The notes under the pieces were generated by a model. It made no database searches. It saw only the letters and a program-made list of their open reading frames with translations, and was not told the origin of the DNA. The translations under genes and the position numbers were made by a program. 64,000 nucleotides of DNA from Deltaproteobacteria bacterium (GTDB lineage: Bacteria; Myxococcota; Myxococcia; Myxococcales; SZAS-1). Of this stretch, positions 1 to 6,533 are shown in pieces. The stretch's first letter is position 1. Each line of letters begins with the position of its first letter. Location: NCBI GenBank assembly GCA_018266075.1, contig JAFEBB010000016.1, positions 1-64,000 on the forward strand, written 5' to 3'.

Positions 1-2
1 CC

Positions 3-77
3 CCCGGGAGCACCGCCGCGGCGCCGCCGAACGGGGCCACCTCGGGTGACGGGGCCGCGAACGGAGCCTCGCATTGA
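3..77 (+). CDS. C-terminal end of a gene entering from the left edge
   Basis: The window opens inside an open frame that ends at a TGA at 75-77. The visible 24 residues are a low-complexity Ala/Gly/Pro/Asn tail ending in GASH. That fits a disordered C-terminus and the codon use fits a real gene, but no domain is visible. Given the T3SS genes downstream it could be an upstream member of that locus. This is a guess, because nothing in the tail identifies it. Confidence 0.45.
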   Translation, partial: PGSTAAAPPNGATSGDGAANGASH

Positions 78-113
78 TGCGCCGGTTGCAGGGCACGACA
101 GGGCGCCGCGCTC

Positions 114-233
114 GTGAAGGCGGCGCCCTTCGTGTCTTCGCCGCCCGAGGAGACGCGTTCACCTCTCGAGCTCCACGCCGCCGAGGCACGGAAGTTGGTG
201 CGCCTCGCCCTCGGCGACGAGATCCCGTGGTGA
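114..233 (+). CDS. short unidentified ORF
   Basis: A 39-codon frame with a GTG start encodes a small protein with a charged helical C-terminal half (LHAAEARKLVRLALGDEIPW). The frame stays open from the stop at 77, so it could also be the 3' end of a decayed gene. I do not recognise it. Bases 234-373 to its right hold no convincing gene. Confidence 0.2.
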   Translation: MKAAPFVSSPPEETRSPLELHAAEARKLVRLALGDEIPW

Positions 234-373
234 GAGGAGCATCGAGGCGAGGGCCAGCACACGGGCGGCTCGGCGAAGCAAACAGGGCCGCAAGCAAGGC
301 TTGGCCGAGCGCTTCCAGCCAATGGATGTGGGCCCGGTTGCCTCCCAAGGCTCGCCCCCACTACCCTTTCGGC

Positions 374-661
374 ATGGCGAACGTCGACGAGACCGGCCCG
401 GTGGAGATCGACTGGAACGGCCACGACGTGCCGTCCGAACTCGCGCACCTTCCCCCGGGGCGCTACCGCGTCGAGCCGGTTGGCGAGTGGGATCTGCCCC
501 CAGAAGAAGAAGCGGGCCTCGAGGAGGCCGCGGCCGCGCTCGAGCGTGGCGAGGGCATTCCCTCTGAGCAGGTCGCCGATGAGATGCGGCAGCTTCTTGC
601 GGCGAGGTCCGCATCTGGCGGCTGTACCACCACGCCCGGCGCCCGCTTCACTGAGCGTTGA
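374..661 (+). CDS. orphan antitoxin-like protein with a scrambled C-terminus
   Basis: A 95-residue acidic protein. Residues from about 45 to 77 have the pattern of the helical C-terminus of type II antitoxins (EEAAAALERGEGIPSEQV, then ADEMRQLL). The last roughly 18 residues (Ser/Gly/Thr/Arg-rich) look unlike any antitoxin. They are an out-of-frame reading of a toxin-like remnant at 601-654, so a deletion seems to have fused the antitoxin to the toxin's 3' end in the wrong frame. No Shine-Dalgarno is visible before the ATG. The product is probably a non-functional or solitary antitoxin. The family call rests on pattern only. Confidence 0.45.
   Translation: MANVDETGPVEIDWNGHDVPSELAHLPPGRYRVEPVGEWDLPPEEEAGLEEAAAALERGEGIPSEQVADEMRQLLAARSASGGCTTTPGARFTER
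604..654 (+). pseudogene. 3' remnant of a ParE/RelE-type toxin gene
   Basis: In the frame shifted relative to the antitoxin-like ORF, codons 604-654 read EVRIWRLYHHARRPLH followed by TGA. This closely resembles the end of ParE/RelE toxins, where a final beta strand is followed by a YH(G/H)AR motif. The rest of the toxin is missing: this frame has stops at 565 and 580. Antitoxin and toxin remnant therefore appear joined by a deletion of most of the toxin. This is inferred from 16 residues, so the call is tentative. Confidence 0.4.
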
Positions 662-663
662 GC

Positions 664-699
664 GATCGCCCCACGGACACCCCTGTCCGCCGCGCGATC
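664..699. promoter_or_regulatory. inverted-repeat enhancer (UAS) copy 1
   Basis: A 36-bp imperfect palindrome with 16-bp arms around a CCCC spacer; the core is CGGACA-CCCC-TGTCCG and the outer ends are GATCGC and GCGATC. It starts 2 bp after the antitoxin-like ORF and lies 41 bp ahead of a sigma-54-like element. The same element recurs at 2963, 3001 and 6447, always ahead of a T3SS transcription unit. It is probably the binding site of a sigma-54 enhancer-binding protein. It could fold as a terminator hairpin, but it has no T-run. Confidence 0.7.
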
Positions 700-739
700 A
701 CCCTCCGAAAAGCCGCACGAGATTCCAGCGGTTTGACGC

Positions 740-755
740 TGGCACGTTCGCCGCA
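740..755 (+). promoter_or_regulatory. sigma-54-like promoter for the sctI-sctJ operon
   Basis: The sequence TGGCACGTTCGCCGCA matches the -24/-12 consensus TGGCACG-N4-TTGCW. The GG and GC doublets are at the correct spacing and only the two T residues before the -12 GC are replaced. The predicted start of transcription, near 766, leaves a leader of about 19 nt that carries a GGAGG ribosome site at 775-779 before the ATG at 785. Confidence 0.65.
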
Positions 756-784
756 ATGACGCCCTCCATCACCCGGAGGACGCC

Positions 785-1288
785 ATGTCGGACAGCCACC
801 GCATCAACCAGGTCTCGATTTCGTCGGAAGGCCCGCGCCAGACGCCGAATGAGAGCTTTGGCAACACCCTCTCGAAGACGCTCGCCAAGGGCGCCTCGAC
901 CACGCTCGGCCTCGCCTCGCCGCTCTTGGGCGCGGTGAACCCGGCGCTCTCGGCGCCCGTGAGCCAGGCCGCCCAGACCATCGCGCAGTTCGCGAATTCT
1001 GGTCCGGCGACCACGCCGCGCGCGCTCACCAGCGTGCCCTTGCCCAACGCGAGCGCGCCCTCGGGCAGCTCGGGCGAAGCGTCGATTGGCGCGAGCGCCG
1101 GCGGGACCGACTCGGCGTCGCTGCTTCAGGCGCAGCAGGCCATGAACGAGCAGTCGCAGCAGTTCAACATGATGTACCTGCAGCTCCAGGACAACATGCA
1201 GCGCGAGTCGCGGGAGTACGAGACCATCTCGAACATCATGAAGGTCCGCCACGACACCGCGAAGAACGCCATCAACAACATCCACTAA
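785..1288 (+). CDS. T3SS-associated small protein, candidate needle/secreted component
   Basis: A 167-residue protein, first gene of the sigma-54-controlled operon that continues with sctI and sctJ. Residues 1-110 are Ser/Ala/Gly/Pro-rich with no signal peptide, as is common for T3SS-secreted proteins. The C-terminal 55 residues are polar and helical (QQFNMMYLQLQDNMQRESRE, then a KVRHDTAKNAINNIH end), resembling the amphipathic C-terminal helix of needle, rod and filament proteins. Needle proteins (SctF) normally have only about 80 residues, so this one would carry a long extra N-terminus. The start is supported by GGAGG at 775-779. The role is inferred from position and helix character; no family match was made. 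Confidence 0.6.
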   Translation: MSDSHRINQVSISSEGPRQTPNESFGNTLSKTLAKGASTTLGLASPLLGAVNPALSAPVSQAAQTIAQFANSGPATTPRALTSVPLPNASAPSGSSGEASIGASAGGTDSASLLQAQQAMNEQSQQFNMMYLQLQDNMQRESREYETISNIMKVRHDTAKNAINNIH

Positions 1289-1312
1289 CTCGAAATCCCC
1301 CGGGAGGACGCC

Positions 1313-1729
1313 ATGATCGACAAGGTCGCAGGCGCCGCGGTCCAGGGCGCGAGTGAAGTGGCCAAGGCGCCGAAGGCCCAGTCCTTCGGCAGCGTGATGA
1401 AGCAGCCGAACGTCGCCAAGGCCCAGGCGCCGCAGCAGATCCAGAAGGCGCAGCACGCGCAGCCCAAGCCGAAGCCGGAGCCGGTGGCGAAGACGCAGGC
1501 GGTGCAGTCGAAGCCGCAGGCCGCGGCGCTCATCAACGAGGTCGGCGCGGCGCAGGCGAAGCTGGACCAGATCTTGAAGATGGCTGAGTCCGGTCGGACG
1601 TTCTCGCCTGCGGAGCTCCTGGCCTTCCAGACCCACGCGTACCGCGCGAGCCAGGAGCTGGATCTGGCGGGCAAGGTCGTCGAGAAGGCCACCAGCGGCG
1701 TGAAGCAAACCCTCAACACCCAGGTGTAG
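1313..1729 (+). CDS. sctI: T3SS inner rod protein SctI
   Basis: A 138-residue protein with a disordered Lys/Pro/Gln-rich N-terminal half. The C-terminal 50 residues are diagnostic for the YscI/PrgJ/SctI family: FSPAELLAFQTHAYRASQEL, then AGKVVEKATSGVKQTLNTQV. SctI links the needle to the export gate in the periplasm and is itself exported early. The start has a GGGAGGA ribosome site. It sits 24 bp after the candidate needle gene and 2 bp before sctJ, so they are one operon. At about 140 residues it is slightly long for the family because of the N-terminal extension. Confidence 0.85.
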   Translation: MIDKVAGAAVQGASEVAKAPKAQSFGSVMKQPNVAKAQAPQQIQKAQHAQPKPKPEPVAKTQAVQSKPQAAALINEVGAAQAKLDQILKMAESGRTFSPAELLAFQTHAYRASQELDLAGKVVEKATSGVKQTLNTQV

Positions 1730-1731
1730 CC

Positions 1732-2502
1732 ATGAAAAAGCTCATTCTTGCCGCGGCGATGGTGCTCTCCGCCTGCTCCACCAAGATCCAGCACGGGCTC
1801 GCCGAGCGCGACGCCGACGAGATCCAGGCCGTCCTCGGCGACCACGGCATCACCGCGACGCCGGTGCCCGAAGGCAAGGAGAAGTGGGCGCTCGAGGTGC
1901 CGCAGTCGAGCGCTTCCGAGGCGGTGCGCATCCTCCACGAGAACAACCTGCCCCGGCAGCAGGCGCCGGGCTTCGCGGAGGTCTTCGGCCAGGGCTCGAT
2001 GGTCCCGACCGCGACCGAAGAGCGCGCCAAGCTGATTCAGGCGCTCTCGGGCGAGAACGCGCGCCTGCTCCAGGGGCTCGAGGGCGTGATCGCGGCGAAG
2101 GTGATCGTGGTCCCTGAGTCGAAGGCGAGCGCGTTCGGCCAGGTTGAGCCGGCGCGCGCGTCGGTCCTGCTCAAGGTGGCCGCGCCGCACGCGGATTCAC
2201 TCGAGAAAAAGAAGCCGGAGATCCAGCAGCTCGTCGCTGGCTCGGTGCCCGGGCTCACGCCGGATCACGTGGCGCTGCTCGTGGAGTCGGTCGAGGTGAA
2301 GGCGCGGCCCACAGTCGTCGAGACCAAGGACCGCACGGCTGCGGTGCTCGTGGCTTCGGTCGCGGGCGTGCTCCTCGCGCTGCTCGCGGGTGGCCTGGTG
2401 GCTGCAGTGCTCCGGGCTCGCAAGCTGCGGCTCGAGCTCGACGGCGATGAGGACGAGGACGAAGAGCCGACCGCCAAGCCCGCGCCCAAGAAGGCCGCCT
2501 AG
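1732..2502 (+). CDS. sctJ: T3SS inner-membrane ring lipoprotein SctJ
   Basis: A 256-residue homologue of YscJ/PrgK and of the FliF N-terminus. A lipobox (VLSAC, lipidated Cys15) is followed by the ring-building fold with the family motif NNLPRQQAPGF near residue 71, a linker, and a second ring domain (residues 95-190). A single membrane helix lies at about 203-227 and is followed by a short acidic/basic tail (DEDEDEEP, then KKAA) facing the cytoplasm. SctJ forms the inner ring that surrounds the export gate. It is directly behind sctI, and the next gene encodes a protein that may dock on this cytoplasmic tail. Confidence 0.92.
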   Translation: MKKLILAAAMVLSACSTKIQHGLAERDADEIQAVLGDHGITATPVPEGKEKWALEVPQSSASEAVRILHENNLPRQQAPGFAEVFGQGSMVPTATEERAKLIQALSGENARLLQGLEGVIAAKVIVVPESKASAFGQVEPARASVLLKVAAPHADSLEKKKPEIQQLVAGSVPGLTPDHVALLVESVEVKARPTVVETKDRTAAVLVASVAGVLLALLAGGLVAAVLRARKLRLELDGDEDEDEEPTAKPAPKKAA

Positions 2503-2511
2503 GAGCCCGCC

Positions 2512-2964
2512 ATGGAGCCCATGCGATTCTTCCCGAAGCCGCAGAACCCCAAGGAGACGCGCGTCATCGCCGCAGCTCCGCGGGCCCGGCTGGCGCGGCT
2601 TCCCGAGGCCGACCGGCAGCTGGTGATGCTGCTGGTTTCGCTGGGCGCCGAGCAAGCCCGGACGCTGCTCGCGGGACTCTCGGACGAGCGCCGCGAGCTG
2701 TTGGCGCCGCTGGTGGCCGAGGCGATGTCGCTGCCCGATGCCGAGCGGCACGCGCTCTTCGCCGTGCCCGAGCGCCGGACGGACTCGAGCAAGCTGAATG
2801 CGCGCCTGCGCACCGAGCGGCCCCGGCTTGCGAATCTCCTGGTGCATGAGCTCGCACCTCGGCGCGCCCCGGCGAACCTGGTGCCGGCCAAGGCCTCCAG
2901 CGAGACGTTCGGACGCACCCTGGCCGCCATCGCGCGCAGCTGGAAGGCCGAAGCCACGAAGTGA
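2512..2964 (+). CDS. small T3SS protein with FliG-N-like helices
   Basis: A 150-residue, apparently cytoplasmic protein with no signal peptide or membrane helix, 9 bp after sctJ. Residues 28-85 (LPEADRQLVMLLVSLGAEQA, then LLAGLSDERRELLAPLV) have the spacing of the N-terminal helical domain of FliG, which in flagella binds the C-terminus of FliF. Gene order also parallels fliF-fliG. In other T3SS this slot often holds SctK or SctL, but this protein is shorter than either and has no stator-like coiled coil. The FliG comparison is by eye and should be held loosely. The stop codon overlaps the first base of the enhancer repeat that follows. Confidence 0.6.
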   Translation: MEPMRFFPKPQNPKETRVIAAAPRARLARLPEADRQLVMLLVSLGAEQARTLLAGLSDERRELLAPLVAEAMSLPDAERHALFAVPERRTDSSKLNARLRTERPRLANLLVHELAPRRAPANLVPAKASSETFGRTLAAIARSWKAEATK

Positions 2965-2998
2965 TCGCCGCGCGGACACCCCTGTCCGCCGGACGATC
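2963..2998. promoter_or_regulatory. inverted-repeat enhancer (UAS) copy 2
   Basis: A 36-bp palindrome with arms GATCGCCGCGCGGACA and TGTCCGCCGGACGATC around CCCC. It begins inside the stop codon of the preceding gene. Together with copy 3 it forms a tandem pair, 38 bp centre to centre, the only doubled site of the set. This may make the sctQ operon more responsive to the activator. Confidence 0.65.
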
Positions 2999-3000
2999 GC

Positions 3001-3036
3001 GATCGCGCCGCGGACACCCCTGTCCGCCGCGCGATC
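3001..3036. promoter_or_regulatory. inverted-repeat enhancer (UAS) copy 3
   Basis: The best conserved copy: arms GATCGCGCCGCGGACA and TGTCCGCCGCGCGATC around CCCC, with a single mismatch between the arms. It lies 33 bp before the -24 element of the sctQ operon. It is probably a dimer-binding site for a sigma-54 activator. Confidence 0.7.
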
Positions 3037-3068
3037 ACCTGCTTGCGGGCTACCCCAGGGAACTCGTC

Positions 3069-3084
3069 GGGCACGCGCCTTGAA
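3069..3084 (+). promoter_or_regulatory. sigma-54-like promoter for the sctQ-sctT operon
   Basis: GGGCACGCGCCTTGAA matches TGGCACG-N4-TTGCW except for the first T and the C of the -12 GC. The GG doublet and the TTG are correctly placed. The predicted start near 3095 leaves a leader of about 19 nt with a GGAG ribosome site before the ATG at 3114, the same geometry as at the first operon. Confidence 0.6.
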
Positions 3085-3113
3085 CTACCGGCCGCCATCG
3101 ACCGGAGTTCGCG

Positions 3114-4220
3114 ATGTTGAAGCCCCTCACCCAGGCCAAGAAGCTCGCGAAGTTGGGCTCGCGCTCGCTCACGCGCGCGCACGTGGCGCTGCAGCGTCGA
3201 CCCGCGCTGAAGGCCGCTTTCGCCGAGGCCGTGCAGGCGGTCGCGACCGCGCTCGGCAAGCGCCTCGACGCCGAGGTCACCCTCGAATCGCAGCTCCTCG
3301 ACGCCGCCGTCAAAGGCCCGAATTCGCTCGCTTCTCCCGGCGTGTTCGCGCTCGTGTCGCTCGATGAGGTCGGCGGCTTCGCGGTCGTCGAGCTCGAGCC
3401 GCAGCTCTGTTCCGCGCTGGTCGACAAGCTCGCTGGCGGCAACGGGGAAAGCCTCGCCCCGCTTGCACTTTCCGAAGCCGAGCGCGCCGGGACCTCGCTG
3501 CTCGTGCTCGACGCGCTCGCCGCCCTTCGCAACAGCCCCGTGGAAAAAGCCCTGGGACCGCGCCTGGTTCGCATCGTCACCAGCGCGGCCGAGGTCACGG
3601 CCGTCACCGACCTGCGCGCGGCGCACTTGGCCGTCCGCGTGAAGCTCTCCTGCGGCCCAGCGACGGGCTTCGCCCGCGTGCTCATCCCCGCGAGCGCACT
3701 GAGGTTCTGGGTGGAGTCGGTGCCGGCCGAGGTGGTCGTGCCGGCGCCCGAGGTCGCCGCCGCCAGCGTGCCCGTGAGCGTCATCGCCGGGCGCGCCACG
3801 CTCACCACCGCCGACATCGACACGCTCACCGGCGGCGACGTGGTCCTGCTCGAGGGCCTCTCTGGCACCCGCGAGGCGCTCACCGGACCCGCCCGGCTGG
3901 TGGGCACGACCTTCGCAATCACCGGTCACATCGGCCCCGACGCCTTCACCGTCGCGGCCCTCCACACGGAGCCCGCCATGAACGACGCCACGACGATCCA
4001 GAAGGCCCCCGAGCTGCCGGTCGAGGTCGAGGTCGAGCTGTGCAAGGTGCGCCTGACCGTCGCCGAGCTGGGCGCGCTCCAGGTGGGCGGGGTGATTCCG
4101 CTCCGCGTCGGCGCGGGCGAGCCGGTGGCGCTCAAGCTCGGCGATGCGGTGGTCGCGATCGCGGAGCTCGTGGAGATCGAAGGCGAAATCGGCGCTCGCA
4201 TCCTTCGGCTGGCCAAGTGA
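3114..4220 (+). CDS. sctQ: T3SS sorting-platform (C-ring) protein SctQ
   Basis: A 368-residue protein of the YscQ/FliN-FliM group. The C-terminal 70 residues form a clear SpoA domain (VEVELCKVRLTVAELGALQV, then GEPVALKLGDAVVAIAELVE and a terminal ARILRLAK). The upstream part is a divergent region with a second, weaker beta-rich domain. SctQ forms the cytoplasmic sorting platform that receives substrates. It is the first gene of the second operon, behind tandem enhancer repeats and a sigma-54-like promoter. Its usual partners SctL and SctN are not in this window. Some SctQ genes have an internal start yielding a free SpoA protein; the ATG at 3978 (AACGACGCC follows) is a possible one here. Confidence 0.85.
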   Translation: MLKPLTQAKKLAKLGSRSLTRAHVALQRRPALKAAFAEAVQAVATALGKRLDAEVTLESQLLDAAVKGPNSLASPGVFALVSLDEVGGFAVVELEPQLCSALVDKLAGGNGESLAPLALSEAERAGTSLLVLDALAALRNSPVEKALGPRLVRIVTSAAEVTAVTDLRAAHLAVRVKLSCGPATGFARVLIPASALRFWVESVPAEVVVPAPEVAAASVPVSVIAGRATLTTADIDTLTGGDVVLLEGLSGTREALTGPARLVGTTFAITGHIGPDAFTVAALHTEPAMNDATTIQKAPELPVEVEVELCKVRLTVAELGALQVGGVIPLRVGAGEPVALKLGDAVVAIAELVEIEGEIGARILRLAK

Positions 4221-4228
4221 GGACCGCC

Positions 4229-4615
4229 ATGAACCCCAAGTTCTCCCTCGACCTGAAGAACCCCATGGGCCGCAAGCTCTGGGCAATCGGCGGCTGCATC
4301 GGCGCTCTCGTGTTCGCCCAGCTGAGCTCGCCCAGTTCGGCGAACGCGTCGCTCGGGCTCGCGCCGTTCAAGATGCTCGCGGTGCTGGGCTGCTTCGGGG
4401 CGCTGGCATGGTGGCTGCTTAAGAAGCTCCCGAACGCCGGCGCACAGCAGCTCGAACCGGCGCTCAAGGTCGTGAGCAAGACCGCGCTGAGCCCGAAGAA
4501 CGGATTGGCGCTGGTCGAAGCAGATGGAATCCGCGTGCTCGTCGCGTACGGCGACGGCTTCGCCCGCGTGCTCCCGCTCGATGCGGTGGGCGCGCAGAAG
4601 GAGAACGCGTCATGA
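4229..4615 (+). CDS. FliO-like membrane protein of the T3SS
   Basis: A 128-residue protein with two hydrophobic segments (about residues 20-36 and 48-66, the second ending in WWLLKKLP). A small soluble beta domain follows (LKVVSKTALSPKNGLALVEA, then VLVAYGDGFARVLPL), the usual layout of FliO, the assembly chaperone of the flagellar export gate. It lies between sctQ and sctR, exactly where fliO sits in flagellar operons (fliN-fliO-fliP), and overlaps sctR by ATGA. Most host-directed T3SS lack a FliO homologue. Its presence supports an early-branching system. The assignment uses size, topology and position. Confidence 0.7.
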   Translation: MNPKFSLDLKNPMGRKLWAIGGCIGALVFAQLSSPSSANASLGLAPFKMLAVLGCFGALAWWLLKKLPNAGAQQLEPALKVVSKTALSPKNGLALVEADGIRVLVAYGDGFARVLPLDAVGAQKENAS

Positions 4616-5349
4616 GCTCGCTCCACCACGTCGCCGCCGCTGCCCTCCCCCACGTCGAGCCGGTGATTCACCAGCCCGCGCAGATGGCCGACCTGAACTT
4701 CACCACGCACCCGCTGATGATGATGGGCCTGCTCGGCGCGATGGCGCTGGCGCCCTTCGTGGTGCTGATGCTCACCAGCTTCGCGAAGATGAGCGTGGTC
4801 CTGTCGATCACCCGGAACGCGCTGGGCTCGCCCTCGCTCCCGCCGACGACCGTGCTCACCGGACTCGCCGTGATCCTCAGCGCCTTCGTGATGGCGCCCG
4901 TCGGGCAGGACATGTACGCGGCCGGCAAAGCCGCCTACGCCACGAGCGCCACCGGGGAAATCGACGACGCGCTCCACGCGGCCGCCGTCGCCGCGGGCCC
5001 GCTGCGCGCGTTCCTGCTCAAGCACGGGCACGCCGAGGATCGCTCGATGTTCCTGGAGCTTGCCCAGCAGCTCCGCGGCGAGAAGGGCGCCAACGACGTC
5101 ACTGCCGAGGACGTGGTGGTCATCGTGCCGGCCTTCGTGATCAGCGAGCTCAAGGAGGCGTTCCAGATCGGGTTCTTGATCTTCCTGCCCTTCCTCGTGG
5201 TCGACATGCTCGTGGCCAACGTGCTGATGGCGCTGGGGATGAGCTCGCTCTCGCCGACGCAGGTGTCGCTGCCCTTCAAGCTGCTGCTCTTCGTGATGGT
5301 CGACGGCTGGCACCTCCTCGCCCAGGGCCTCGTGCTCGGCTACCGCTGA
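4612..5349 (+). CDS. sctR: T3SS export gate protein SctR
   Basis: A 245-residue FliP/SctR family protein, the five-copy core of the export gate. The N-terminal 30 residues are hydrophilic, the first membrane helix starts near residue 35, and a soluble loop separates two helix pairs. The family signature is plain: ELKEAFQIGFLIFLPFLVVD near residue 180, and LPFKLLLFVMVDGWHLL near the C-terminus. It overlaps the FliO-like gene by ATGA and is followed by sctS after 30 bp. Confidence 0.95.
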   Translation: MSSLHHVAAAALPHVEPVIHQPAQMADLNFTTHPLMMMGLLGAMALAPFVVLMLTSFAKMSVVLSITRNALGSPSLPPTTVLTGLAVILSAFVMAPVGQDMYAAGKAAYATSATGEIDDALHAAAVAAGPLRAFLLKHGHAEDRSMFLELAQQLRGEKGANDVTAEDVVVIVPAFVISELKEAFQIGFLIFLPFLVVDMLVANVLMALGMSSLSPTQVSLPFKLLLFVMVDGWHLLAQGLVLGYR

Positions 5350-5379
5350 TTGGCCCGACGGCTGCAAAGGAGCCTGGTC

Positions 5380-5646
5380 ATGAACCCCGACACCTTCCTC
5401 GCCCTCGGTCGCGAAGCCCTGACGATGCTCGTCATCGCCTCCGCCCCGCCGCTGCTGGCCTCGCTCGTGGTGGGCGTGCTCGCGTCGCTGTTCCAGGCGA
5501 CCACGCAGATTCAGGAGAGCACGCTCTCGTCGGTGCCCAAGCTGCTCGCGGCGATCGGCGCCCTGGTGCTCGCGGGTCCGTGGATCGGCCAGCACCTGGC
5601 GCGCTTCACCCAGGACCTCTTCGCTGTTCTCCCGCAGCTCCACTGA
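5380..5646 (+). CDS. sctS: T3SS export gate protein SctS
   Basis: An 88-residue FliQ/SctS protein with two membrane helices and the family motif LFQATTQIQESTLSSVPKLL. The start is set at the ATG at 5380 because it has a good ribosome site (AAAGGAG at 5365-5371) and gives the normal family length. An earlier in-frame TTG at 5350 would add ten non-conserved residues. SctS wraps the SctR-SctT core. It is followed by sctT after 7 bp. Confidence 0.93.
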   Translation: MNPDTFLALGREALTMLVIASAPPLLASLVVGVLASLFQATTQIQESTLSSVPKLLAAIGALVLAGPWIGQHLARFTQDLFAVLPQLH

Positions 5647-5653
5647 GCCCGCC

Positions 5654-6448
5654 ATGAACTTGCCCTCCGCGCTCACGGTTCTCGCGAACCAGCTCCAGCC
5701 GCACCTCTGGCCGGTGGCGCTCTGCGGCGCGCGGCTGCTTCCGGTGTGCTTGATGTGCCCGGTCTTCGGCGGCGGACAAGCGCCGTCGCAGGTGCGCCTG
5801 AGCCTTGCGCTGATGCTCGCGCTCTTCGTGCACGTGGGGTGCGGGATCGCGCTGCCTGCGACCTTCGTCGCGAATCCGGAGACGCTGATTCCCGCCTTCG
5901 CGACGCAGCTCTTCGCGGGCTTGTGCATGGGCTACGTGGCCGCCTTGCCCTTTGACGCCGCGCGCATCGGCGGCCGGCTCCTCGACACGCTCCGCGGTGC
6001 CAACGCCGAAGCCTCGCTTCCCGAAGTCGGACAGAAGGACGCCGCCACGGCAGGCATGCTCCACCAGCTCCTCTGCGCGACGCTCTTCGCCTGCGGCGGC
6101 TATCGGCTGGTGATGGGCGCGGTGGTGAAGAGCTTCGGCGCCCTTCCGCTCGTGGGCGGCGCCATGAACATGACCGCGGCCGTCGAGCTGTGCGCCGCGG
6201 GTGCGCTCGCGGCGATGGCCACTGGGCTCGCGATTGGTGCTCCGGCCGCTGCGGTGTCACTGGTCGTCGACGTGGGACTTGGGCTCGCGGCTCGCGCCGC
6301 ACCTCAGCTCAAGCTCGCCGACACGGGCGCGCCGGTGAAGCTTGGCCTCGGCGCTGCGGCGATTCTGTTGTCGCTCGGAGCCGTCAGCGAGCGGCTGCTG
6401 GGCGTCGCGGCGGAGAGCGTCCAGACGCTCGGGCTGCTGGTGAGGTGA
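5654..6448 (+). CDS. sctT: T3SS export gate protein SctT
   Basis: A 264-residue FliR/SctT protein with about seven hydrophobic segments and typical length for the family. The plug-region motif is RIGGRLLDTLRGANAEASLP near residue 105, and the helix APAAAVSLVVDVGLGLAARA with PQLK follows at about residues 197-220, as in FliR. It caps the SctR-S-T cone. The stop codon overlaps the enhancer repeat that precedes sctU, so this is the last gene of the second operon. Confidence 0.92.
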   Translation: MNLPSALTVLANQLQPHLWPVALCGARLLPVCLMCPVFGGGQAPSQVRLSLALMLALFVHVGCGIALPATFVANPETLIPAFATQLFAGLCMGYVAALPFDAARIGGRLLDTLRGANAEASLPEVGQKDAATAGMLHQLLCATLFACGGYRLVMGAVVKSFGALPLVGGAMNMTAAVELCAAGALAAMATGLAIGAPAAAVSLVVDVGLGLAARAAPQLKLADTGAPVKLGLGAAAILLSLGAVSERLLGVAAESVQTLGLLVR

Positions 6449-6483
6449 TCGCGCGGCGGTCACCCCCTGTCCGTGGCGCGATC
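6447..6483. promoter_or_regulatory. inverted-repeat enhancer (UAS) copy 4
   Basis: A 37-bp palindrome with arms GATCGCGCGGCGGTCA and TGTCCGTGGCGCGATC, here with a C5 spacer instead of C4. It starts at the stop codon of sctT and lies 51 bp ahead of the sigma-54-like element before sctU. It is the fourth copy of the family in this locus. Confidence 0.65.
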
Positions 6484-6533
6484 ACTTGCCCGGAGGGGTC
6501 ATCCAACCACCTGGAATCGCTCGAACTCTGAGT

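Noticed and set aside
664-6483. Reading the four palindromes as simple transcription terminators
   Set aside because: They do lie just after stop codons, but none is followed by a T-run. Each site, including a tandem pair, is followed at 33-51 bp by a -24/-12-like element, which fits enhancers better. A dual role is not excluded.
6512-6527. Alternative sigma-54-like element before sctU (TGGAATCGCTCGAACT)
   Set aside because: It lacks the GGCACG core and the -12 GC. The element at 6534-6549 is a much better match.
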